DNA of 64,000 nt from Acetobacter oryzifermentans (GTDB taxonomy: Bacteria; Pseudomonadota; Alphaproteobacteria; Acetobacterales; Acetobacteraceae). Numbering within the stretch: the first letter of the stretch is position 1; each line of letters starts with the position of its first letter. The notes beneath the pieces were generated by a model, which saw nothing but the letters and a program-made list of their open reading frames with translations, did no database searches and was not told the origin of the DNA. A program made the translations under genes and the position numbers. The stretch spans positions 496,001-560,000 of the forward strand of contig NZ_CP011120.1 of NCBI RefSeq assembly GCF_001628715.1, in the 5' to 3' direction. Shown here in pieces: positions 9,719-18,460 of this stretch.

Positions 9719-10573
9719 TTACATGCTTTGGCTGTCTTGGCGCAGGGTATCCATCACCGTCATCAGTGTTGCCCATATTTCACGCCGTGCAGCGGGGCTG
9801 GCCCGAAGTTGAAGTGGATGGCGCATGACCATAACCGGCAACGCAGGCAACCCCGGCAAGGTAATCTCCTGCCAGTTGCGGCGGGGCAGATCCGTTGTTT
9901 TGCCGAGCAGCATCCGGGCAGGCAGCCGCCCGCACAGCAACAGGCGCTGGGGGGCAAATAACGTTATGGCGCGCTCCAGAAAGGGGCGGCAGATGCGCTG
10001 ATCCATCTCTGTTGGCGCGGTGCCCCCGGCTGGCCGCCACGGCAGGGCCGTAGCAAGGGCCAGTTGGCTGCGTTCCAAAGGCAGCGGGGCCAGCATGGTA
10101 TCCAGCAGGGTGCCACATATGCCCGCAAAAACCTGCCCGCTTCTATCTTCATCCTCATCCGGGGCTTCCCCAATCAGCATCAACGGGGCGTGGTGTGGCC
10201 CAGCGGGCATAAGGGTGTGCATGGCAGCGCCGCGCAAAGGGCATGCCATGAAGGAATCCATCGCCTGAAACAGCTCTTCTGGCGTAGTGGCGGCGGCGGC
10301 AAGGCGCTGCGCCTGTTCCACGGTATCTGCAAAGCTGGTGGGGGCAGGCTGCTGCTGTGGGGGGCGTTGCGCAGTGGTGGCAGGTGCCGGTGTTCTGCCC
10401 GTTCCGAGCTGCGGCGGTGTGTACGGTGGCGCCTGCTGGGGCGTTTTGCCCCGTAGCGGAGGCAACACAAGCCCGGCCCCGGCGTGCCGATGATCGACCG
10501 CAGCATCGGTTACAGCAACATCCACGCCCCATTCCGTATAAAGGCGCAGGAGAGACAGAGCAGCTTCCATCAT
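9719..10573 (-). CDS. Uracil-DNA glycosylase family protein (divergent family 4/5-like)
   Basis: A 284-residue member of the uracil-DNA glycosylase superfamily, in the form common in alphaproteobacteria: a proline/alanine-rich N-terminal extension of about 100 residues and then the glycosylase domain. Motif 1 reads GEAPDEDEDRSGQVFAG (135-151), where most relatives have GEAPGxxED and PFVG. A late HP pair (in MRHPLQL) corresponds to the second substrate-binding motif. The CxxC start of the Fe-S cluster typical of family 4 is absent; only C111 is in that place. The role would be removal of uracil from DNA, but the altered motif makes activity uncertain. Two adjacent ATG codons (10573, 10570) could start it. 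Confidence 0.8.
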   Translation of the reverse strand: MMEAALSLLRLYTEWGVDVAVTDAAVDHRHAGAGLVLPPLRGKTPQQAPPYTPPQLGTGRTPAPATTAQRPPQQQPAPTSFADTVEQAQRLAAAATTPEELFQAMDSFMACPLRGAAMHTLMPAGPHHAPLMLIGEAPDEDEDRSGQVFAGICGTLLDTMLAPLPLERSQLALATALPWRPAGGTAPTEMDQRICRPFLERAITLFAPQRLLLCGRLPARMLLGKTTDLPRRNWQEITLPGLPALPVMVMRHPLQLRASPAARREIWATLMTVMDTLRQDSQSM

Positions 10574-10729
10574 ATAAACCGTATCATAAAGCGGACGGTT
10601 TGGTGGTTTGGCGCGGGCGCGTTAGACAAAACCAGTCGTTCATGTCGTTCCTTTCCGCTCTGCCAGAAGGGGTGGGGCATCCGTGGGCGGCCTGCCCGGT
10701 TGCCACCGTATCCTGTAGATAGGGTTCTT

Positions 10730-12592
10730 ATGCTGTTTTGTCGCCTTCTGCCTACGGTTTTCATGCTGCTTTCCGCCACTGTGCTGGCTTCTCCGCTGTA
10801 TGCGGCCCAGCCCGATACATCTGGCGCAGCCCTTAAAGGGGCCGAACCCAAAGCAGATACTGCGGTTATGCATGCGCCTGTCGGGCATGTCGATTCGGGG
10901 GCGTTTCTAAGCGCCGTCATTGCCGTTCGCAGGGGGGATGACCTTCAGGCCGCACGCTCTTTCCGCCAGGCCGCAGCCGCAGACCCACAGAATATGGACC
11001 TGTTGAAGCAGGCTTTTGTGCGCAGTGTTATGGCGGGGGATGCCGATGCGGTGCCACTGGCCCACAAGTTGGATAAGCTGCCCGGCGCGCAAAGCGTCAT
11101 CTCCGCTCTGGTGTTGGGGAACGATGCCGCTGCGCGCGGTGAGTGGGGCGAGGCGCTGACCTATTACCACCAAGCACGCACAGACCCGCTGACACATCTT
11201 ATTATGCCGCTATTGCTGGCATGGTGTGAACAGGCCCAAGGCCATGCGGATGCGGCGGTGGAAAGCCTGACCCATATTCAAAAATCTGTTCTGGTGCCGT
11301 TTTACACGCTGCACGCCGCCCTGATTGCGCAGGTAGCAGGCCAGACAGACCGCGCAGGCCAGCTTTTTGATGCAACGCGCAAGATCATGCCGGGGGGTGA
11401 TCTGCTGCTCACCCGTTCCTACGCCGCATGGTTGTGGGAGCGCGGGCAGAAAGAAAAAGCCCGCGCCGAGCTGCGCAAGCTGGAAGGGGATGATCCAGTT
11501 CTGTTGCTGGCTGGCCCGCAGCTTCAGGCCACCATTTCGCACTTCCCGGTCACATCGGCGCGCGGAGGTATTGCGCGGGCTTACATTCTTACGGCGTTTT
11601 TGCTGCGCCAACAGGGGCGGGAGCAAGCCCAACAGGCCGCAGCCACAGGCGGCATGGTGGGGAATGATGCCAACCTCTACCAGTTTAATGAGGCCGCACG
11701 CCTGATGCTGGGCTTTGCCTTGGCGATGGACCCCACATTGGCTGAAGCCCGTCTGATGCTGGCCGAAATCCAGATTGATGAAGACCACGGGGCTGCTGCG
11801 CGTGAAACATTGCTGCGCGTGCCGCAGTCTGACCCCATGTCCCCCGTGGCGCGGCTGCGGCTGGCGGTGCTGGATTCCACGCCCGATCAGGCCACCGAGG
11901 CGGTAAACCTGTTGCGCCCGCTTGTGGCCCAGTTGCCAGATCAGATTCTGCTTCAGCGTGCCTTGGGCAATGCGCTGGTGCAGCAGAAGGACTGGAAAGG
12001 CGCAATTGCCGCCTATACCAAAGCCATAGACCTTGCCACAGCCCAAAAAGATGTGGATTGGACGCTGCTTTTCCTGCGCGCCATGGTGTACCACGAAATG
12101 GGGGATTGGCCCCACGCGCGGGATGATGCCCGCGCCGCACTGGCCTATGCGCCAGACGAATCCATGCTGCTGAATTTTCTGGGGTATTCTATGGTGGAGC
12201 GGCATGAAAACCTGCCCGAAGCCGAAAAACTTTTGCGCAAGGCGCACCAGCTTTCCCCCGATGATGCCGCTATTACAGACAGCCTCGGCTGGGTGCGCGC
12301 AGAGCGTGGAGACCTGAACGAGGCGCTGGATCTTTTAGAAAAAGCCGCAGAAAAAACGCCAGAAGACCCGGAAGTGAATTATCATCTGGGCGAGGTTTAC
12401 TGGCGGCAGGGCCGCAAGACCGAAGCCATAGATCAGTGGAACGTGGCTTTGGGGCTGCACCCTATTCCGTCGGATGAAGTATTGATACGTGCTGCGCTCA
12501 AGCGCGCAGGTGTAGAGCCGGATGCCAAAAAGGCAGATCAGGCCGCGCCTGCTAAAGTTGCGCCGCAGGATAAAGGAACACACACGCCATGA
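10730..12592 (+). CDS. Exported tetratricopeptide-repeat protein
   Basis: A 620-residue protein with a signal peptide (MLFCRLLPTVFMLLSATVLA, cleavage near LYA-AQ) and many TPR-type helical pairs over nearly the whole length. The clearest are at the C-terminal end, for example the segments beginning LQRALGNALVQQKDWKGAI and VNYHLGEVYWRQGRKTEAI. Such proteins act as periplasmic or membrane-attached scaffolds; no enzyme motif is seen. The frame is open further left to 10484, but that would overlap the UDG-like gene and lacks the signal peptide, so I start at 10730. It overlaps ispE by four bases (ATGA), so the two are translationally coupled. The reason for coupling to an isoprenoid gene is unknown. 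Confidence 0.85.
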   Translation: MLFCRLLPTVFMLLSATVLASPLYAAQPDTSGAALKGAEPKADTAVMHAPVGHVDSGAFLSAVIAVRRGDDLQAARSFRQAAAADPQNMDLLKQAFVRSVMAGDADAVPLAHKLDKLPGAQSVISALVLGNDAAARGEWGEALTYYHQARTDPLTHLIMPLLLAWCEQAQGHADAAVESLTHIQKSVLVPFYTLHAALIAQVAGQTDRAGQLFDATRKIMPGGDLLLTRSYAAWLWERGQKEKARAELRKLEGDDPVLLLAGPQLQATISHFPVTSARGGIARAYILTAFLLRQQGREQAQQAAATGGMVGNDANLYQFNEAARLMLGFALAMDPTLAEARLMLAEIQIDEDHGAAARETLLRVPQSDPMSPVARLRLAVLDSTPDQATEAVNLLRPLVAQLPDQILLQRALGNALVQQKDWKGAIAAYTKAIDLATAQKDVDWTLLFLRAMVYHEMGDWPHARDDARAALAYAPDESMLLNFLGYSMVERHENLPEAEKLLRKAHQLSPDDAAITDSLGWVRAERGDLNEALDLLEKAAEKTPEDPEVNYHLGEVYWRQGRKTEAIDQWNVALGLHPIPSDEVLIRAALKRAGVEPDAKKADQAAPAKVAPQDKGTHTP

Positions 12593-13494
12593 CAGTTGAT
12601 GTTCTGGATGTTGCAACCACAACCCTGACAGAAATTGCCCCTGCAAAAATCAATCTGTATTTGCACGTTACTGGCCGCCGCCCGGATGGATACCACTTGC
12701 TGGATAGCCTTGTGGTGTTTGCTGGCGCTGGTGATGTGCTGCGTTATGAGCCGGGTTCTGAACCTCTGCATCTCAAGCTGGAAGGCCGCTTTGGACGCGC
12801 CCTTGGGGCAGATGCCGCCGGGGCCGATAATCTGGTTATGAAAGCCGCCGCAGTGCTGCGTGATCTGGCCGGGCCGGATGCCAATGTGCAGGGCGGCTGC
12901 CTTGTGCTGGAAAAAAACCTGCCCGTGGCCTCTGGCATTGGTGGGGGTTCGGCAGATGCCGCTGCGGCCCTACGCCTGCTAAACCGGGCATGGAACGCGC
13001 AGGTGGGTGAACCAACCCTGTTCCGTGTAGCGGAAACATTGGGGGCGGATGTGCCCGTATGCCTGCTAAGCCAGACCGTGCGGATGGAAGGTATTGGGGA
13101 AACCCTTACCCCCGCGCCGCGTTTGCCAGAGTGTGGCCTTGTGTTGGTAAATTGCGGGCAGGCTGTTTCCACCCCGGATGTGTTCCGCAAAAGAACCGGC
13201 GATTTTGTGCCTAGGGCTGCTTTGCCGCAAAGCTGGCCCAATAGTGCTGCTATGGTGGAAACCTTAAAGGCGCAGGAAAACAGTCTGGAAGCTCCGGCAT
13301 GCAATGTATGCCCGCCCGTTAAGCGGGTGTTGGCCGATATTGCCATGCAACCAGAATGCCAGTTGGCCCGCATGAGCGGTTCTGGCGCCACGTGTTTTGG
13401 TGTGTTCCCTACCGTAGAAGCCGCGCGAGAAGCGGCAGACAGGTTGGCAGATGCACACGCCGCATGGTGGGTGTGGGGTGGTGCTCTGGTTTAA
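12589..13494 (+). CDS. ispE: 4-diphosphocytidyl-2-C-methyl-D-erythritol kinase
   Basis: A 301-residue GHMP kinase that phosphorylates CDP-methylerythritol with ATP, the fourth step of the MEP pathway. Near the N-terminus PAKINLYLHVTGRRPDGYH contains the active-site lysine K20. The glycine-rich ATP loop is LPVASGIGGGSADAAAA at about 111-127 with the conserved D123, and MSGSGATCFGVF is the third GHMP motif near the C-terminus. The start ATG overlaps the stop of the TPR gene (ATGA). With dxs 8 kb away, two MEP pathway genes lie in the window but in separate units. Confidence 0.95.
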   Translation: MTVDVLDVATTTLTEIAPAKINLYLHVTGRRPDGYHLLDSLVVFAGAGDVLRYEPGSEPLHLKLEGRFGRALGADAAGADNLVMKAAAVLRDLAGPDANVQGGCLVLEKNLPVASGIGGGSADAAAALRLLNRAWNAQVGEPTLFRVAETLGADVPVCLLSQTVRMEGIGETLTPAPRLPECGLVLVNCGQAVSTPDVFRKRTGDFVPRAALPQSWPNSAAMVETLKAQENSLEAPACNVCPPVKRVLADIAMQPECQLARMSGSGATCFGVFPTVEAAREAADRLADAHAAWWVWGGALV

Positions 13495-13584
13495 GGGGCT
13501 TTGCCACACCATATCAGCGTAAAGTTTTTTGGTGAGCCGAAAGGGCGCAAGCCTGTTTTGGGGTAACCGAGGGTAGGAGGTTAT

Positions 13585-13980
13585 ATGTCTTCCAAGCTTG
13601 ATCTGTCTCTTTCAGCAGACCACACAGAAGTACATCTTAAGGTGCTAGAGCAGGAAGATCAGCCTGCGGTAGATATTGCGCTTTCGGTAGAAGACATCAC
13701 CCGGCTGATTCAGGTTTTGGGCCAGTGCCGGGAAACAATGCTGGAAGGTAAGGAGCTGCCGCCCATAGAAGGCGCTACTTTTACACCTGTTACGCGCACC
13801 AAATGGGCGCTTCAACCCGAAGCCAGCACGGATGGCTCTGTTCTGGCTTTTCAGCACCCGGCCTTTGGCCCGGTAGGGCTTGTGCTGCCACCAGCAGATG
13901 CAGACCGCCTGATGCATGGTTTGCACATGCACCAGCAAATGCGCCAGCAGCCTATTAAACCACGCGGGCGTTTGAACTGA
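13585..13980 (+). CDS. Conserved hypothetical protein
   Basis: A 131-residue soluble protein with no signal peptide or membrane segment and no motif I recognise. The N-terminal part is rich in alternating beta-like segments, and the C-terminus ends in a His/Gln-rich stretch (HGLHMHQQMRQQ) followed by a basic tail. The start is strongly supported by AGGAGG seven bases before the ATG. It lies 90 bases after ispE in the same orientation, but it has its own good ribosome-binding site and could be independent. It looks like a lineage-restricted conserved protein of acetic acid bacteria; no function can be given. Confidence 0.75.
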   Translation: MSSKLDLSLSADHTEVHLKVLEQEDQPAVDIALSVEDITRLIQVLGQCRETMLEGKELPPIEGATFTPVTRTKWALQPEASTDGSVLAFQHPAFGPVGLVLPPADADRLMHGLHMHQQMRQQPIKPRGRLN

Positions 13981-14025
13981 TTTCTGGCTGTTTATTCAGA
14001 TGGCATCATTAAGGCCGCAAAAGTT

Positions 14026-14057
14026 TGCCCCGTGCAGCAGAAAAACCACACGGGGCA
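14026..14057. terminator. GC-rich hairpin between two convergent genes
   Basis: TGCCCCGTG at 14026-14034 pairs with CACGGGGCA at 14049-14057 around a 14-base loop. It lies between the hypothetical gene and the SDR gene. There is no proper T-run on either strand, so it is only a probable terminator. Confidence 0.45.
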
Positions 14058-14069
14058 GAAAGCAGGCGT

Positions 14070-15077
14070 TCAGGATTTCCGGCAGTTACGAATATGCGCC
14101 ATCAGGGCGGTAAGGCTCATGGCCGTAAGCGCACCAAAAATGCTTGCCCGCAAGCTGCTGGAAACAAAAAAGGTTAGCGGGCTGTCCACCCTGCGGGAGT
14201 GTTCATTAAACGGGCCTTGCGCCCCAAAGGAACCGGGCACGGATTTGTACAAATCATCCGGCTGCGGGCCTTCTGCCCAATCATGCTCCATCTGGGCCTT
14301 ATAGCCTTTCTCGGCCAAGCGGGCTTCACGGCAGCCGGGGGCAATCATGTGCCACAGGGCGGCAAAGCTGTTGGTGGCGCCAATGGAGATAGAGCGGCTG
14401 GTGCTAAAGGCGGCACGGCAAATGGCTTCTGCCGCTACTTCGGGTTCATACACCGGGCCAACGGGTTTTAAGCGCTTGCCCGTAAGGTTGCGTGTCCAGC
14501 CATAATGGGGGGTGTTGATGGCGGGTAAATCCACCATCACCACGCGAATATTATCGGCATCGTGCCGCAGCTCTGGGCGCAGGCTTTCACAAAAACCGCG
14601 CAGGGCAGAACGTGCCCCGTTTTCTGCTGCCTGAAGCGGCATGCCGCGTAAATTGGGGGCCAGATCCAGATTGATAATAGCCCCTTGCCCGCGCCGACGC
14701 ATAACGCCAAGTGCGGCCAGTGTGCCGTTTACACTGCCCAGATAGGTTACCTCTGTGGCCCGGCGGATATCATCGGCAGAAAGAGTGGAAACCTGCCCAA
14801 CAACCGTGGCCCCGGCGCAGTTGGCCCAAACCGAAATGGGGCCAAGTTCTGTTTCAATACGCTCTGCCGCATCCTGCACGGCTTTGGCGTCTGAAACATC
14901 CAGCGGAATAACCAATGACCGCACAGAATGTTTGGCCAGATTTTCTGCTGTTTCTTTCAGCCGGTCTTCATTGCGGCCCAGCAGGGCAATATCAAACCCG
15001 GCGCGGCCCAGCGCACGTGCCGCCGCGCGGCCAATACCGGCGCCTGCGCCTGTAATTACAGCTATCTGGGTTGGCAT
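14070..15077 (-). CDS. SDR-family oxidoreductase with C-terminal membrane segment
   Basis: A 335-residue classical short-chain dehydrogenase. The NAD(P)-binding motif is GAGAGIGRAAA near residues 10-20 and NCAGATV follows near 110. In place of the usual serine-tyrosine-lysine triad the region reads INLDLAPNLRGMPLQAAENGARSAL, where the tyrosine is not evident, so catalysis as a normal SDR is uncertain. The C-terminal 40 residues contain a hydrophobic stretch (about 305-325) that may anchor it to the membrane. It lies downstream of the YqaA-like gene in the same direction with a 134-base gap. The substrate is unknown. Confidence 0.8.
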   Translation of the reverse strand: MPTQIAVITGAGAGIGRAAARALGRAGFDIALLGRNEDRLKETAENLAKHSVRSLVIPLDVSDAKAVQDAAERIETELGPISVWANCAGATVVGQVSTLSADDIRRATEVTYLGSVNGTLAALGVMRRRGQGAIINLDLAPNLRGMPLQAAENGARSALRGFCESLRPELRHDADNIRVVMVDLPAINTPHYGWTRNLTGKRLKPVGPVYEPEVAAEAICRAAFSTSRSISIGATNSFAALWHMIAPGCREARLAEKGYKAQMEHDWAEGPQPDDLYKSVPGSFGAQGPFNEHSRRVDSPLTFFVSSSLRASIFGALTAMSLTALMAHIRNCRKS

Positions 15078-15211
15078 CCGCGTTTTTTCTCCCGGTTATC
15101 ACTCAAGCAAGATGTTTAAAATCTGGCTACCATTTTGCGCTGCAATCGGGCAGGGCACAAGCCACAGGGCAGGGGTTCTGCCCCGCGTGGGCTTTTATGC
15201 AAGGGCCAGAC

Positions 15212-15790
15212 TTACAGATATTTCAGCGCAATAATGCCGCCTAAAAACACGATGGCAAATGCCCCGGCCACCAGCGGCAGGCGTTTTTCCAGAAAATCCT
15301 GAATAGGGGCCCCAAAGCGCCACAAAAGGCCCGCCACCAGCATAAACCGCACACCGCGCGTTACAAGGCTGGCCAGCATAAAAGGCAAAATGGCAAAATG
15401 CGCCATGCCGCTGGCAATGGTTACAAACTTGTAGGGGATAGGCGTTAGCCCCTTAAGCAGAATAATCCACACACCCCATTGGCGGAATTTTTCCTGCAAG
15501 GTCAGAAGCGTGGCCTCGGCATGGTAAAAATGCACAATCGGGCGGGCTATCGTATCCAGCAATGCCGCCCCAATCAGCCAGCCCAGCAGGCCACCGGCCA
15601 CACTGGCTACCGTGCAGATGGCGGCATAAACCCATGCCTTTTGCCTATGTGCCAACACCATGGGCACCAGTAGCGTTTCTGGCGGAAGGGGGAAAAAGCT
15701 GGCTTCTGCAAAAGCCAGCGCCGCCAGCCATAAAGGCGCGTAGGGGCTGGCGGCGTGCCGCAAAACGCGGGCATACAGGCGGTTTAGCAT
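15212..15790 (-). CDS. YqaA-family (DedA-like, VTT domain) membrane protein
   Basis: A 192-residue inner-membrane protein of the YqaA/SNARE-associated group. Typical features are FAEASFFPLPPETLLVPMVL near the N-terminus, GGLLGWLIGAALLD in the middle and LLKGLTPIPYKFVTIASG, the conserved re-entrant proline-rich segment. About four to five hydrophobic segments span the rest. DedA-superfamily proteins are linked to lipid carrier or phospholipid movement and proton-motive-force-dependent functions; this subgroup is not characterised. It follows the small 69-residue gene by 13 bases, suggesting a unit with the MATE pump. Confidence 0.85.
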   Translation of the reverse strand: MLNRLYARVLRHAASPYAPLWLAALAFAEASFFPLPPETLLVPMVLAHRQKAWVYAAICTVASVAGGLLGWLIGAALLDTIARPIVHFYHAEATLLTLQEKFRQWGVWIILLKGLTPIPYKFVTIASGMAHFAILPFMLASLVTRGVRFMLVAGLLWRFGAPIQDFLEKRLPLVAGAFAIVFLGGIIALKYL

Positions 15791-15803
15791 ATGGGTTTAA
15801 ATA

Positions 15804-16013
15804 CTACATTCGTTCGCGGCGCAGAACATCCTCCGCCTTGGCGTGGATGGTATCATATTCTTCCTGCGTAAGGTTCCCCCGGTGCAGCATTTCGCTGGCC
15901 CGTGCCAGCGCATCACGCGCATGGGTGGCATCGGGAATGGGGTAGCGGCGGCCGGGCAGGGCAAAGGCATCATCGGGCAGGGCGTTGCGTTCTTCAGTTG
16001 TCAGCTTAGACAT
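15804..16013 (-). CDS. Small conserved protein (DUF6582-like)
   Basis: A 69-residue protein, MSKLTTEERNALPDDAFALP at the start, followed by a helix-rich acidic/basic C-terminus. The N-terminal half resembles the small DUF6582 group (SKLTxxERNALPxxxFAxPxRxYPIxDxxHAR). The frame is open further upstream to 16106, but that part lies inside the MATE gene; the ATG at 16013 overlaps the end of the MATE gene by eight bases, a normal coupled arrangement. The function is unknown. Expression is probably with the MATE and YqaA-like genes. Confidence 0.7.
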   Translation of the reverse strand: MSKLTTEERNALPDDAFALPGRRYPIPDATHARDALARASEMLHRGNLTQEEYDTIHAKAEDVLRRERM

Positions 16014-17502
16014 GGTTGGTCTTCCTGTCTTCCTCACACAGTTCAGAGGCACTTTCCAGTTCGTCCAGTTCCGCCATGGCAGCTTCTGCGCTGGTGGTGG
16101 GAACATCGGAAACCGGTGTGCTGCTCCGCACTCCCGCTGCCAGAGGATGCTGTGCGGGAGAGACTTCTAATGTTTGTGTCACACGGAACGCCGTCAAGAC
16201 TGCAAAAGAGCCAAACACTATCGCCCCCAGCGCTTGCCCGGCCTGCACGCCAAGCGGGCCAAAGCGTGCGCCCATCATTACAAACGGAATGGTGCCCAGC
16301 GTGGCCCGCCCCCAGTTAAAGGCGGTGGAATACAGCGGAAAACCAAGGTTGTTAAAGGCGGCATTCGCTACAAACAGCATGCCCACAAACAGATAACTGC
16401 CGATTGTCCATGTGCAGAACATATGGATAAGGGCCGCGGCATCGCCTTGCGCATCATACATGGCCACAACGCCGTTTTGCGCACAAAACAGGAGCAACCA
16501 TGTGGCCCCAACGCTCAGAATCACCAGCTTGAGGGCTGCACGCAGGGTTTCTCGCACACGGTCGCACTGCCCGGCGCCAAGGTTCTGGCCCATAATAGGG
16601 CCAACAGATCCGGTAAGTGCAAAAACCAGCGCAAACAGCACAGGCACCGTACGCTCGATAGAGGCCTGCCCTGCAACAGCGGCCAACCCAAAGTGCGCCA
16701 TGGCCTGCGTAACGTACACACCCCCAACAGGCGTGGCCAGATTGGTAAGAATGGCCGGAAAAGCCACTGTGGCCACGCGTTTGGTATCTGGCACAATTCG
16801 GTGGGCTTGTGGCATGGCCAGCATATCGTGCCGCAATGCGCCGCGCAGGCCCACTGTTGCCACCACCGCGCGTGAAAGCACTGTGCTGATAGCCGCCCCC
16901 ATAAGCCCTTCATGCAGCCCAAAAATAAACAAAGGGTCCAGCACCGCAGCAACTACGGCCCCCAGCAACGTAATGTGCATGGAGCCCTTGGCATCCCCCA
17001 CCACGCGCATAAGGGAGGAAGCCCCCATACCCGCACAAATAAGGGGCAAAGCGGGGCTAACGGTGCGCAGGAATGTGGTGGCGTTGGCCAAGGCATCACC
17101 CTGCGCGCCAAACAGCACCAGAATGGGGTGGGCAAAAATCATGGTGCCGATACCCAGCACCATTGCCAGCCCGATCATGACAGTAAGGGCGGAGGAGGCA
17201 ATGCCCCGTGCCTCATCCGCACGGCCTGCGCCAATCTCACGCGCGGTGGCGGCACTTATGCCGATGGTTAGCCCGATGGAAACGGCAATCTGCAAGCCAA
17301 TAACGGCCCCGGCAAAGCCAATGGCAGCCGTAAGGGCGGTGTTACCCAAGTGGCTGATATACACCATATTGAGCATATCCACCGCAAACACTGCCATAAG
17401 GCCAATGGCCCCGGTGCCAGCCATAACCAGCACGTGGCGCATGATGCTGCCGGTGGTAAAGCAGGCCTTGTGGCGTCCGCCAGGCGGGGAGGGCCGGTTC
17501 AT
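16006..17502 (-). CDS. MATE-family efflux transporter
   Basis: A 498-residue inner-membrane antiporter of the MATE (NorM/DinF-like) family that exports drugs or metabolites using a Na+ or H+ gradient. Two related halves of about six helices can be traced (roughly residues 18-235 and 240-450). Conserved glycines and prolines fit the family, for example VSPALPLICAGMGASSLMR and GPIMGQNLGAGQ. The C-terminal 60 residues are a hydrophilic, acidic tail (ELDELESASELCEED). It is the first gene of a leftward set with the DUF6582-like and YqaA-like genes. The substrate cannot be told from sequence. Confidence 0.9.
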   Translation of the reverse strand: MNRPSPPGGRHKACFTTGSIMRHVLVMAGTGAIGLMAVFAVDMLNMVYISHLGNTALTAAIGFAGAVIGLQIAVSIGLTIGISAATAREIGAGRADEARGIASSALTVMIGLAMVLGIGTMIFAHPILVLFGAQGDALANATTFLRTVSPALPLICAGMGASSLMRVVGDAKGSMHITLLGAVVAAVLDPLFIFGLHEGLMGAAISTVLSRAVVATVGLRGALRHDMLAMPQAHRIVPDTKRVATVAFPAILTNLATPVGGVYVTQAMAHFGLAAVAGQASIERTVPVLFALVFALTGSVGPIMGQNLGAGQCDRVRETLRAALKLVILSVGATWLLLFCAQNGVVAMYDAQGDAAALIHMFCTWTIGSYLFVGMLFVANAAFNNLGFPLYSTAFNWGRATLGTIPFVMMGARFGPLGVQAGQALGAIVFGSFAVLTAFRVTQTLEVSPAQHPLAAGVRSSTPVSDVPTTSAEAAMAELDELESASELCEEDRKTNHV

Positions 17503-17648
17503 TCATGCTCCGTGTGGGCTGTGCTGTGTGCGCGGGCCGAGATGGGTGTTGAGTATGTCATGACTTGCGCCCCCTGCGAACAGGGAGAACACGGAACATC
17601 TGCCCTGAAAGGCGTGCAAGCCCGAATAACGGGCTGCAAGAACCGCGT

Positions 17649-18455
17649 TTAGAGGGTGGGCGGCGTTTCTTCGGGCTTTTCTGCGTCTGCCTTACGTTCC
17701 AGCGGGCGGCCTAAATACGCTTCCAGCACCTGCTCTGTGGGGCCATCCATACGTACCTGCCCCTGATCCAGCCAGATCAGGCGGTTGCACCAATCGGCCA
17801 TTACATCCGCCATATGGCTGGAGAGCACCAGAATATCGGCGCGGGAGACAAGGTTTTCAAGCCGGGCACGGGCACGGTTACGGAAGGAGGCATCCCCCGC
17901 CATAAACCATTCATCCATCAGCAACACATCGGGCATGATAGCCGTGGCCAAGCCAAAGGAAAGGCGCACCATCATGCCCGAACTGTAGGTGTTTACGGGC
18001 AGATCCATAAAAGCGCCAAGGCTGGCAAAGTTTTCTACATCGACCTCAACCTGCGCGGTCTGCTCCTTGCTGAGGCCAGAGAACATGCCGCGCAGGCGAA
18101 TGTTCTCCCGCCCGGTTAGGTCCATGTTCATGCCCAGTTCGGGGTCTAGCAGTGTGCCAATGCTGCCGCGCACCGTAACACTGCCGCCTACGGGTTCATA
18201 AATACCGGCCAGCGCGCGCAACAGCGTGGTTTTGCCCGCCCCGTTGCCACCTACAAGGCCCAGCCTGTCCCCCGGTTGCAGGGTAAAGCTTACACCTTTA
18301 AGCGCCTGCACCACCACGCGGTCTCGGTTATCGTGCATGAAGCGGGTGTTGAGCGTACGGCCCAGTGTTTTGCTGAGCGATTTGCGCAAGCTGCGGGCAT
18401 TGCCATGATACAGCGGAAAGGTGATTTGCAGGTTTTCAACCGCAATATCCGTCAT
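17649..18455 (-). CDS. Polysaccharide-export ABC transporter ATP-binding protein (KpsT/Wzt type)
   Basis: A 268-residue ATPase of the capsule/O-antigen/teichoic acid exporter class. Walker A is GGNGAGKTT, the signature is YSSGMMVRLSFGLA and Walker B is DVLLMDEW, all in KpsT-like contexts; the N-terminal RSLRKSLSKTLGR loop is also typical. The protein should pair with the permease five bases upstream to move an undecaprenyl- or lipid-linked polysaccharide across the inner membrane. The open frame extends upstream to 18554 into the permease gene, but the family start is MTDIAVENLQITFPL at 18455. The exporter is not accompanied by biosynthesis genes here. Confidence 0.9.
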   Translation of the reverse strand: MTDIAVENLQITFPLYHGNARSLRKSLSKTLGRTLNTRFMHDNRDRVVVQALKGVSFTLQPGDRLGLVGGNGAGKTTLLRALAGIYEPVGGSVTVRGSIGTLLDPELGMNMDLTGRENIRLRGMFSGLSKEQTAQVEVDVENFASLGAFMDLPVNTYSSGMMVRLSFGLATAIMPDVLLMDEWFMAGDASFRNRARARLENLVSRADILVLSSHMADVMADWCNRLIWLDQGQVRMDGPTEQVLEAYLGRPLERKADAEKPEETPPTL

Positions 18456-18460
18456 GCGCC

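Noticed and set aside
11210..12247. Minus-strand open frame (345 residues) inside the TPR gene
   Set aside because: Antisense shadow of the TPR gene, with H/Q/G-rich translation lacking domain features.
16412..17563. Long + strand open frame (383 residues) over the MATE gene
   Set aside because: Antisense shadow, low-complexity A/T/P/R-rich translation with no recognisable domain.
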